The notes under the pieces are model-generated. The model had not been told where the DNA came from. It searched no databases and saw only the letters and a list, made by a program, of their open reading frames with translations. Position numbers and translations under genes: made by a program. A stretch of 64,000 bases of DNA from Lytechinus pictus (Eukaryota > Echinodermata > Echinoidea > Temnopleuroida > Toxopneustidae). Below are positions 53,234 through 62,891 of the stretch, in pieces. The DNA lies in the NCBI RefSeq assembly GCF_037042905.1, contig NC_087247.1:38581420-38645419 (forward strand), in the 5' to 3' direction. Numbering within the stretch: the first letter of the stretch is position 1; every line of letters starts with the position of its first letter.

Positions 53234-53482
53234 AAGTGGTGGATCCAGAATTTCTTAGGGGAGAAGGCCTAAAAATTAAACCATTTGTTCAAAAGAATTC
53301 TGACAAGCAAATCAAAAGAAGAGTGTTTCACGGTACACCATCTTCGTGGGAAGTTGTTGGCCCACGAAATATGCTGATGTAGGCCTACCGTGAAACCAAC
53401 TACACTATTCTTCTTCGCCATGGAAACCTTCAGAAGTTGTCTTTACATCACACCATCTACTCCCCCCATGGGTCCGCCACTG
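53234..53482. mobile_element. hAT-type MITE with 8-bp target duplication
   Basis: 249 bp with inverted ends (AAGTGGTGGATCC at the left; the right end reverse-complements to CAGTGGCGGACCC), flanked by the perfect 8-bp direct repeat AATAAAGG (53226-53233 and 53483-53490). An 8-bp duplication and CAGTGG-like termini fit hAT elements. An internal inverted pair (GTTTCACGGTA / TACCGTGAAAC) is also present. Its left duplication overlaps the flank of the neighbouring element. Confidence 0.8.
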
Positions 53483-53701
53483 AATAAAGGGCCTATGGTC
53501 CAGTATCAATGAAAGGAAGGCTTCGAGTAGATACAATTAATAACATCAGTGAATTAGAAAAATAAACTTTAATATACGTTCATGTCATAACCCTTATTTA
53601 AAAACTTAAGACGAAATAGTACTTGGTTCAATCTACTCATTGGCGTTACCAGATTACACAGTTATGCCAAAGAGTAGTAATAAGTCATTTTTATTTCACT
53701 A

Positions 53702-55344
53702 TCAGCGAGCTGAATTTTCATAAAAACTCGATCTTGTTGTCCTGCTTGTTTCTCTCCAGTATTTCAATGCTTCTTTAATATTCATAATGGGTTTCATTTT
53801 TGATAACGCCGATGGTGCAGACAATGGCAAGGGTCTTTCTTTTGATGGTAAATATGCACCTCTGCTTCCCCAAGAACGAAAGGGATTCGAAAATGTCAGA
53901 GGCTGAACCTGACACTGGCCTTTGTACATTATTGCTAACGTGGTATCGCCCGTGGTGCACCGAACTACGCTTAGAACACACTCATTGGCGTAAGTTTGGC
54001 CATCGGACCCGCAGACGAAATCGAGAACGACAGGGCACGATGACGGACAGAATGGTTCCGTGGGTGAAGGTGTGATCGTCGGGACCGATGTAGATCTAGG
54101 GATGTGCGAAATCGGTGGTGAGGTCACTCTGGAGCCACCAGATGCATGACCAGCAGTCGTTCCGGGATCTGGTGATAATTAATAGGGGAAATAAATTAGG
54201 CATAATGACTGTGTCACATTATGACTGTATAAGCATACTAGTTTAGAGCATTATTTGTAAAATTTGTACCTTTTTCTAGGAAGGCATCTCAACCTACCCA
54301 ACTATCATGTTTAAAACGATTCGATTTCTAGTATTTCCTTTACTTTTTGGGGCTGTTCGGTTTGTGCAGGCCTACTATATTATTGTGTGAAAATGGTTTG
54401 AATAACTTGGTTACAAACCTACCTGATGTTTCGGGGACTGAACCACCAGATCCACCTTGTCCACCTCCGGGTCCTCCTGTTGCACCAGTACCGCCACCGC
54501 CACCGCCGCCACCACCGCCACCACCACCAGATGCTCCCCCAGCACCTCCACCATTTCCACTACTTCCACCAGCATCTCCTCCTCCAGATCCACCTGTGCC
54601 ACCGGTTCCACCCCCTCCTCCATTTACTCCACTATCGGCACCACCACCGCCGCCAACACCGCCGCCGCCTCCTCCTCCACCTCCACCACCACCACCGATA
54701 CCACTGTCAGTTGTGCCTTCTCCTGTTCCTCCTGCTCCACCGTGATCTCCACCTGTCCCTCCACCGTTTCCACCGGCTTCTCCACTTCCAGCTCCACTAC
54801 CTCCTCCAGCTCCTGACCCACCATTACCTCCACCATTTCCACTACCACCTGATCCTCCATCTGGACCTACACCACCTCCACCATTTCCACCGCTACCTCC
54901 TGTTCCTCCACCTGCATCACCACCAGCATTGCCTCCTCCGGTGCCCCCATTTCCCCCTCCTCCTCCGTCTGGACCCCCACCTTGTCCCCCTGTACCACCT
55001 CCTGTTCCGACACCACCTTCTTCTCCTGAATGACCTTCGCGATCGCCACCATCAAACTCCTCATCATCTTCTTCGCTTTCCTCTTCGTCGTCGTCGTCCT
55101 CCTCCTTTTTATGTCCTCTACCGGGTCTTCTTCCACTGTGACCATGATGACCAGCATTGGTAGCTCCTGATCCTGCTCCATCCTCTCTTCCTGATGATGA
55201 AGACGGTGGTCGTGTTATCCTGTGCCCCACATGGTGTCGGCTCTCGTCATCGTCATCATCTTCCTCTTCATCGGCATTTACCTTCACAATGGTCAGGAAG
55301 GCAATAATGATGACCAAAAGCCGGGATACTTTTTTCATTCGCAT
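53702..55344 (-). CDS. Secreted acidic, glycine-rich protein with one Kazal domain
   Basis: Two coding exons on the minus strand, 54423-55344 and 53702-54168, joined by GT-AG with matching phase; 462 residues. The start is the first ATG after an acceptor at 55362-55363, giving a hydrophobic signal peptide (residues 1-24, ending VKVNA), so an upstream non-coding exon is expected. Then come an acidic Asp/Glu run, a basic/Ser part, a second acidic run, about 190 residues of very glycine-rich sequence, a Ser/Thr/Pro linker and a Kazal domain at about 348-393 with six cysteines in the order CPSSC, VC-GSDGQTYANEC, VVRC, GQC. By analogy to other Kazal inhibitors, Val at the second position after the second cysteine would be P1. 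The 69-residue tail has no cysteine. A matrix or biomineral-associated role is only a guess; I recognise no named gene. Confidence 0.78.
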
Positions 55345-55361
55345 TATGTGAAACGATGATT

Positions 55362-57690
55362 CTGTGAATATAATAAACACAAGTTATTAATAGACAGAGA
55401 TGATGGAAACCATTCCAGAAGGATGGTTTACAAGATCATCGTAGGGTATCAACCGTAGAGCCATGGACATAGAACCAAAACTGAGCCATGATTTTGATTT
55501 ATCCTAATCAGCAACGGATAAATACATAAAGTTATCAGAACTAATTTCCAGTGAGCAAAAATACAAAATGTTCGATTCGAAGGCAATAAAACTTAAGAAA
55601 TGAGAACCGTTTCAATGGAATCCCTTAAAACTGTATAAGAAGTGACGAGAATAAAGTGATTGTCATGTGAGATCCCCCTTTTAAATCCATTTGGATGACT
55701 GAAAATAATTACAGTGATGGGATCATACACATGTTTACTTCTGGACTTCATTTGTTGCCTTGGCAACATATGATTCAAATCGTAATCAGCATATATGATT
55801 TAGAAAGGCAAAGAAGCTAAACAATCGTGTAATCTCAAAAGCCAGGGGATATTATTACTGAGACACGGATGGTCATGTCCGATTTGTATCGTATTATGCA
55901 TGGGGTTAGCTTATTATATACCGGGATTATATACCATACAATGAAATTCTATTGTTCAATGTGACACATCATAATTCATTTCCGTCCGCCACTGTATATC
56001 AATATGGACGACGAGCAAGTGACAAATGATTTTTTTAATATATATATATATATTATATATATATATTGCATTATTAAAAAGCCCTTTTAAGAAATTACAA
56101 GTAGGGCCTACACCTTAAAAATGCACAGCATGATTCCACTTGTTATGAATTTAGTAAGGATGATATTTGACATGATTGAGGGCTGTGTATCATTACTACC
56201 ATTTTAAACCGATCTTAATTATCCGAGTGTGAGCCTTTTTCATTCATTGGTAAAACAGGCCGATTAGGAAAAGCGAACAAGGTCAACCACTCAGACAGGA
56301 TATTTTCAAAGTTATTGTGAAGTGACTGACCTTCAGACTAATGACGTCTGCACGTGATAATTACTGGTGTACACATCATAACTACTTTCTATTATCAATT
56401 TACCATGTATTATTTTCAACAAATATAACTTCATTGCAATTTATAATTTTGTAGACAAAAATTGAAACAATATAAGTAGTAAGGGAATTAAAATAATGAT
56501 GATGATGAAGACGACGATGATGATGTTGTGTATTATCATTATATGTTGCTGGTAGCATGTTTCAGTTAAGGGGCATGAATCGTTGGAACAAGTAAGCGTT
56601 TGTGAAAGCAGACAAATCAAAGAATAATATAAAAGAAAGATTTAGTAAAATCTGACAAACAATAAGAAGGTTATGCATTTAAATATCAAGATAAATGCTG
56701 TGGAGATCATCCTATTGAAAATGCATTGTCACACATAAACATGACAAAGAACTCTCCCCTTTGGACACTGAAAATGTAGGGCTACCCCAAAACATTCCCA
56801 TTCGCTTATATGAAAAGTAGTTCATCTATGAACTAATGTTGTGAAAGCTGTATATTACATGTCCTTCCATATGTATAATTCATTCATTCACTTGTTTATT
56901 CCACTTATAAAACAAATAACATAATATACATAACAAATGTATTTGTAAACATAGTGTATCAATATATATATATATATAATATGATATATATATATATTAA
57001 GAACACTTGATCTTCTGATAGATCAGATAAAATAAATATTTCAGTGAAATGCAAATTAAGGTAATGGGAACATGCGTCACATCACAAATTTTGGTCGCAT
57101 TGCCAATAGAAGGATATCCATAGCTGCAGTATCTCGATGATAAAATATTAAAATTTTCCAATAATTCATTCAATTTTGTTCAAAATAAATTTGTTTCTGT
57201 GATTTTCACTTTAATATTGAGCAATCAAACTTGCTTCAAGTGCTTCGTACCCCTACAAACTTGATCATTTCACAAGTACGTAAATTGAAATGAGATCACT
57301 CTGGAAAGTGTATAACCAAAGATGTAAAAAGAATTTCCGTTGCAATGTAATCAAACCTATAAGGTTTGTCTTAAGGTGTGGTTGATTCCTTATTCCAGTT
57401 CCAATTATCACAGTTCCTGCACGAGGTGGAAGGTAGTCGAATGAAATAGTTGTTTTAGTGACTGAAATATCACAATTTCGCATACTATTGTGATGAAGAC
57501 TGTATCCAACAACCAAACTGATAAGATCTTAACTAATAGACTTCCTTCCACATAATTTCGCGTCATGTTTTGTAAAACGATTGCATGATTCACACTTTCA
57601 CAGTAATAAACACGCTGGAATTATAGTTACCATATAATCATTTTCTTTGTGAGGAAATCCTACACTGGGCAAAGGAGTTCACACATATAA
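55362..57690. other. Upstream flank of the Kazal/Gly-rich gene
   Basis: No recognisable exon. It holds TA-rich palindromic runs at 56036-56068 and 56962-56997, a short GAT tract near 56496 and the second copy of a dispersed repeat (56580-56882). It is likely an intron and promoter region of the gene to its left. Confidence 0.45.
56580..56882. repeat. Dispersed repeat, copy 2
   Basis: Collinear with 32981-33268, in the same orientation, through shared words such as GTGAAAGCAGA, TCAAAGAATA, GAGATCATCC, CACTGAAAAT and CTACCCCAAAAC. Diverged and non-coding. Confidence 0.6.
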
Positions 57691-57695
57691 GATTG

Positions 57696-58260
57696 CAGGG
57701 GCGGATCCAGCTTTCTCCAATGGGGGGGGGGGTGGGGTTATTTTTACCCATATTTTCCCCGATCGGCCGCTAAACGTTAATTTTTGTTTGATTATTTGAA
57801 GGGTTAGTCCTACAGTCACTTTTTAGCTTTATTCTTATCAAACAACATAAATATGTAATAATCTCATAACCCTTATTTCAATAGTGCAAGCGCAAAGCTC
57901 GAGCAATTTGTTTTGGGGGAAATTTCATGTACGTTTTGTACATTGACTTCAAAACTTGATATTTTACACTTGATATCAGCCTATATTGAGTAAGATATGT
58001 ATTTCATCGAACAGGCAAGGGGAGTGCGAAGCGCGAACGAAATTTGTTTGTAGTAACATGAACATGATGAAAGATTCCCCCCCCCCTAATTTTCCAAGTC
58101 TTCCCTTCACCTTTTTTTTTCATTCACTCGTCTTCCTGCTTTTATTTTCCTCCTCTTTTCCCTCCTCTCTTTCATCTGCTTTTTTTTTCTTTCCCTCTTT
58201 TTTGTTCCTCCGGCATTAGGGGGAAGGCGGGCCAATCGCCCCCCTCTTGACCCGCCTATA
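57696..58260. mobile_element. DNA element of the GC-box family, short copy (565 bp)
   Basis: Begins CAGGGGCGGATCCAG and ends GACCCGCCTATA (reverse complement TATAGGCGGGTC), flanked by a perfect 5-bp direct repeat GATTG (57691-57695, 58261-58265). It is a reverse-oriented relative of 59754-61302: the first 240 bp (GATCGGCCGCT, CACTTTTTAGCTTTATTCTT, CATAACCCTTATTT) match the right end of that copy, and the pyrimidine-rich right part matches the purine-rich left end of it. Contains two degenerate GC-box units (near 57887 and 58018). No transposase. Confidence 0.85.
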
Positions 58261-58431
58261 GATTGAATTCCATGGTTAAACTGACAGTGTCATCGTATGA
58301 GAGCAAAAAGTAAAATGAAACTGAATATCATATTTTCATGTTGCCTCTCCGAGTGTGAACACAACTCAATTTGATGACTGACTTCATAAACATTCGAAGT
58401 TTGCCTTTAAAACCACATCTAGACAGCATTA

Positions 58432-58500
58432 TATTGGTGTAGGCTTAATGTCCTTAATGCAATTAATCACATAATTTGTTCATAATACTTACCAATGTGT
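58432..58500 (-). other. Possible donor of a 5' non-coding exon for the Kazal/Gly-rich gene
   Basis: On the minus strand a strong donor (CATTG followed by GTAAGTATT, around 58490-58494) lies about 3.1 kb upstream of the coding start. It could end the non-coding first exon implied by the acceptor at 55362. This is a splice-site match only, with no transcript evidence. Confidence 0.2.
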
Positions 58501-59158
58501 TCAGTCAAAGTGCACCAGATACAGCTCTATAACGCCTATTTCTCCTAAATCCTGCATGTGTTATGCCATTGGATAAAGCACAGTCCACGTAAGTATAAAC
58601 AACTTTATTTCAATTCTGTCATGTCTCTGAGTAAACTGAGTAATTATATAGTAAAATCACAGTTCAGCTGTAGCTCACGTTTGTGGTATGAATTAAGCCA
58701 CAACAGCAAAAAATTAAGTTAAATCCCCAAGTTCGACTTCCTCTCACGATCGGCTCACGATATTAAGCCGACGTGTTGATTATGATCTTCCAAGCAGTTT
58801 CTAAAGAGTCGTCTCCTTCAAAATATCAACATCCATTTCAAGTATTGGCAAGAGGGCTCGATTTTTTAGCCTGACATTAAGCTCTAATTCCACGTTTCTT
58901 TTCTTTTTCCTCTTCAATGATGCTTTTCGCCGTCAGTCGCTGAACTTTATATATACAGATATAAGGAATAAACTGCTTGTGATGTCTAAATGTTTGTGTA
59001 TCAGAAGGAAACCAAGCTGAGCTGAAATCACTTGATTGGTTCCGGTATGAACTGACGATCTTTCCCGGTACATGTTCCTTTGATAATAATGGACTTGAGT
59101 TTTGATACAGGGATGTGTCATTTCCGGACCTCAACATCACCCGCGCAACCATTGTCAA

Positions 59159-59173
59159 AAACACCCCCCCCCC

Positions 59174-59210
<37 letters not shown>
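59159..59210 (+). repeat. C-run followed by A-run (homopolymer tract)
   Basis: About a dozen C followed by more than thirty A. It could be the A tail of a retrotransposed sequence or a plain homopolymer expansion; no parent sequence was recognised upstream. Confidence 0.7.
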
Positions 59211-59215
<5 letters not shown>

Positions 59216-59661
59216 ATTTCAGAAGAAACACCCTCATTCTTTATAGTCTGTGGAGCTATGTATTTCAGTCGTCGCAATTTTGGCCAAGACAACCATCAAG
59301 GCTGAATACTAATACTAATAGGGTGGAAAGGGGGCTGTATTTCAATCACTCTATATCTTATGACATTCCGTATAACCTAGAATATTATCCCCTTTTATGA
59401 ATTGTAAAGAACATACTATTTCTTTTGTTTTTCATAATACAATATTTTTTTTTTTTACAGATTTGACAATAAGGACCAACTTGACTGAAACATAATATAG
59501 CATTGAAACAATGCTAATTACACATATTCAGGGAGGAATTAATCTTTGTTTCACTTGACAACGAGGAGAAAATTAGAATATTTTATATTTTATAGAACAA
59601 AATACAAAAGAAATAGTGAATGGATGATATCATCAGTCTCTTGAGACTCATAGGGGAGACA

Positions 59662-59753
59662 CAAGCCGAGCATGGAAATCAATCAATGATCTATTTCATA
59701 GTGGAAATAAAAAAATAAGAAAACAAAAGACACATGTAGATCATCTTATAATG
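59662..59753 (+). pseudogene. Decayed LINE, 5' segment (left of the inserted GC-box element)
   Basis: Translation gives SRAWKSINDLFHSGNKK, the stretch before the reverse transcriptase of Jockey/CR1-like LINEs. It stops at the TAATG duplication of the inserted element and resumes at 61303 with VNSAPEIAETFNNFFVNI. How far the LINE extends to the left is unclear. Confidence 0.65.
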
Positions 59754-61302
59754 CATAGGCGGATCCAGGGGGGCCGAGGGGCCCGGGCCCCCTCCCCCTT
59801 ATTGGCGGAGCAAAAAAAGAAGAAAAAAAGGAAAGAAAGAAAAAAAAAGGGAAGAGAGAGGAGAAAAAAGAGGGGGAAACATAAGAGGAAGAAGACGAGT
59901 GAATGAAATAAGATGGGGGGAAAGATAGTCTTCATTTTCATATTATGTCCTAAGGATGTGCCGGTACGTCCTATGTCAAAACTCAAAGTAATAATAATGA
60001 AAATATCAGCTCTTTATTAAGTGCGATCCATATCCATTTCACAATTTTCCAACAAAGTGCTTGAAATATAGAGCTGAAATTGACTCTTTTTTTCAGATCG
60101 GAATATAAAATAGTTTAAGCTCGCGCTCTTCGCGCTCGCTTGATTTTCACGATAAAAGATGTAGGCCTATATATATAATGCATATATTCTATATAGGTCT
60201 AAATATGACACACGCGCGCGCATGTTTATTCGATACTCAACTTGTTCTCTATTCAAATTATAATCCAGTTTCAGATCACAATATCAAAAATTGTCTGCTC
60301 GCGCTTTGTGCTCGCATTATTAATGTTGAACGATCCCCTATTACTCATTCTATTCATGATTTACAAAACATGAATAGAGTGTCCCGTTTTTAGGTCTAAA
60401 TTTCGAAAAAAAATTCCGCTCGCGCTTCACGCTCGCATCAATTGTTTAGTTTTAAAGCTATCTTGTTTACGATTATAAAAAATTATTAAAATTTTCTATT
60501 CATTATGTAGAAATGTCTAATTTTTTCAGCTCGCGCTTCGCACTCGCATTATTTGATTGCTGAAATATTTAACGTCTTCATGGCTAAGTGGCAGTCCTTA
60601 ACAGGTACCTTTTCGATCAGTTCAAAACGCATATGGAAATTTTCTGCTCGCGCTTTGCGCTCGCATTATTGATGTAAGGAAGATACCCAATTACTCATCT
60701 TTTTCATGATTCACAAAGCATGAATAGACTGTCTCGTTCAGTAGGTCTAAATCTCAAAATTTTCCGCTCGCGCTTCGCGCTCGCATAAATTGTTTAGTTA
60801 TATACCTATTCTGTTTAGGTTACAAAAAGTGCTTAGAATTTCCATTCTTTGGATAAAAATGTCATAAATTTCATTTCTCGCTTCGCGCTGGCATTATTTG
60901 ATATTTTAAATATGTAACGTCTTCATAGCTAACAGCATGCAGTCTTTAACATGTACCTTTTCCATCAGTTCATTTCTGCTCGCGCTTCGCGTTCGTAGTA
61001 TTTATTTAGTTGCATACACATCTTTATCAGGATAACAAACATTGCCCAGAATGTTCAAATTTTAGGAAAAAATACATAAGATTTCCAAAAAAATTAGCTC
61101 GCGCTTCGCGCTCGCATTATATAAATAAGGATTATGATATTATATATATATATGTTGATTAATAAGAATAAAGCTAAAAAGTGTCTATTAGCACTACCCC
61201 TTCAAAGAAACTAAAAATCATCTTCGAGCGGCCGATCGGAGAAAATATGGCTGAAATAAATTCCGGCCCCCCCCCCATTGGCGAAGGCTGGATCCGCCCC
61301 TG
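59754..61302. mobile_element. DNA element of the GC-box family, long copy (1,549 bp)
   Basis: Begins CATAGGCGGATCCAG and ends GGATCCGCCCCTG, flanked by a perfect 5-bp direct repeat TAATG (59749-59753, 61303-61307). It sits inside a LINE, whose reading continues on both sides. The left part is purine-rich; the rest is an array of nine GC-box units (60119-61115). Non-autonomous. The termini resemble hAT-type ends, but the 5-bp duplication is not the usual 8 bp, so the superfamily is left open. Confidence 0.85.
60119..61115. repeat. Tandem array of nine GC-box repeat units (about 118 bp)
   Basis: The box GCTCGCGCTTCGCGCTCGC (or a close variant) starts at 60119, 60297, 60418, 60529, 60646, 60766, 60877, 60978 and 61097. 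After the first gap (178 bp) spacings are 101-121 bp. The core CGCG-CTT-CGCG can form a small hairpin. Sequences between boxes fall into three types that recur in order, so a higher-order period of about 348 bp lies over the basic one. Confidence 0.9.
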
Positions 61303-62397
61303 TAATGGACGTGGCGTAGTCGTCAATTCAGCCCCTGAGATAGCAGAAACTTTTAACAACTTTTTCGTGAACATATAGGTCAAAATCTTGCTAACAACAT
61401 TTTTGAAGATCCTAATAAGAAGACTTTTGATAAATATATTCGTAAAGAAGTAAACAATTCTTTGTTTTGGACACTAATAGCATATTAAGAAGTTAGAGAT
61501 CACCTTTTCTCACTCGGCGTAAATATATCATGTGGTTATAATAGTATCCATGCACGCTTGTTCAAGGATGGTGCAGAGCCCATTGCAAGGATACTCTCTT
61601 ATATATTCAATCTAAACAAATCGTAAACAATATACAAATATACAAATTTGTCACAAATTGAATAAATGGTGTTGTAAAATCTATCGATGAGGGCAAACTA
61701 ACACCTGGTGTTTTTTTTAGACTTCAAGTAGGTATTAGACACAATTGAGCATTCAATTTTGTGTGGAAAATTAGAGTGTTATACGGAATAAGGGGACTGC
61801 CACTGATGTGGTCTCAAGATTATTTATTCAATAGATAGCAGTTTGAAAAATATGGTGAAGTAAGCTCATCAAGGAGAACTACAACATGTGGTGTATCCAT
61901 GCAGGGATCTGTTTTAGGTCCAACAATATTTTTGATATATATCAAAGATTTACATAATTGGGGTGTACAGAATATTTCAGTTTCAGACTATTCGCTGACG
62001 ATTCTAATTTGTTTCACACTTTTCCAGTGGGAAAAGTGCAATTGATTTAGATGAAGCAAATAAACATCTTGAGACGGTGTCAAATTGGTTTATTAAATTA
62101 ATTTATCAAAAATAAATTACATGATTATTAGCGTGGGTCGAAAAGTTATTGAAATTATGGGACAGCTGAAAATGTCAAATACTTAAATGAAGTTGCCATT
62201 GCATCATTGTAGGTTTGAATATTGAAAAGCACCTTACATGGAAAAGTCAGATTGAAAGTGAAGAATTAAGAAAGAAAATTGGTATCATTTATCGTCTAAC
62301 ATGTCTAAGAAGCTTTATTATTTTTGGTATTACTGTACAGCCACATATTACATATGGAATTGAAGTGTGGGGGAGCACTTATGAAACAAATCTGAAA
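61303..62397 (+). pseudogene. Decayed LINE, reverse transcriptase segment
   Basis: Plus strand, several frames with stops. Recognisable pieces in order: EIAETFNNFFVNI (start of the RT region), GSVLGPTIFLIYIKDL (conserved RT block), a damaged catalytic YADDS-type block (here read through a frame change as DYS...), LNIEKHLTWKSQI and HITYGIEVWGSTYETNL (thumb region). The order and spacing fit a Jockey/CR1-like non-LTR retrotransposon that no longer works. The sequence is cut at 62397 by a SINE-like insertion. Confidence 0.75.
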
Positions 62398-62690
62398 CAC
62401 TGTAAATCGTTAAAATTCTGACTGTCATACATGTACATGTAATTACGCTGAATAACTTGATGTAAATGTAATGAGTCCATAATTGTTGATTTCACTCTAT
62501 ATGTATATAATGTATTCTGTTTTTACTTTATTATATGTTACATACATTGAATGGCTATGATTTTGATTGTTTTGTTAAACTAGCGCCTTTGAAAAGCAGT
62601 TTTGCATAACTGAACAGGCTTACCCTGCAGTATAAAATAAAGAAAACCAATAAATGAATGAATGAATAAATAAATAAATAAATAAATAAA
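62398..62690 (+). repeat. SINE-like element, copy 2, inserted in the LINE
   Basis: 293 bp beginning CACTGTAAATCGTTAAAATT and ending TGCAGTATAAAATAAAGAAA plus an (AAATG/AAAT)n tail. Same start, body and tail as the reverse-oriented copy at 50817-51073. It separates WGSTYETNL (left) from MMAVRGITF (right), which are neighbours in intact LINEs. Confidence 0.75.
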
Positions 62691-62891
62691 CCCATTCTTA
62701 AGCCAAATGATGGCGGTACGCGGTATTACGTTTAGGACTCATTAAAAACCACTATTTCATAAATTAGAACTCTTGAAATTATATCAGTTACATAAACTTT
62801 GTGTATGTAGTTTTATGTTCAAATTGGTATCTGGACAACTCCCCCATTCAATCATTCAGTATTGCTCTTTTATTGAACATAAATATCAAAC
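62691..62891 (+). pseudogene. Decayed LINE, 3' coding segment
   Basis: Translation gives MMAVRGITFRTH, a stop, then KPLFHKLELLKLYQLHKL and FMFKLVSGQLP, the C-terminal part of Jockey/CR1-like ORF2. It ends where the opposite-strand LINE begins. Confidence 0.7.

Larger units (their letters stand above)
45340..53701. other. Gene-poor interval
   Basis: About 8.4 kb, AT-rich. I recognised only simple repeats (a TC tract at about 45646-45680, a CT-rich stretch at 49255-49380, purine-rich 48300-48620), a SINE-like repeat (50817-51073) and two MITE-like elements (53048-53482). All open frames are short and resemble no family. The 3' UTR of the second cathepsin copy must lie at its left end. Confidence 0.6.

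Noticed and set aside
54426..55163. Long plus-strand open frames rich in His/Leu, Pro or Ser/Thr
   Set aside because: They are the antisense of the glycine-rich coding exon; the repeat keeps all six frames open. The minus-strand frame has a signal peptide, splice sites and a Kazal domain.
55345..55380. Upstream in-frame ATG at 55380 as the start of the Kazal/Gly-rich gene
   Set aside because: A good acceptor (TATTCACAG) lies between it and the signal peptide, so this stretch is most likely intron.
57696..61302. One 3.6-kb transposon with long inverted ends
   Set aside because: Each half has its own perfect 5-bp duplication (GATTG and TAATG), so two separate copies in opposite orientation explain the data better.
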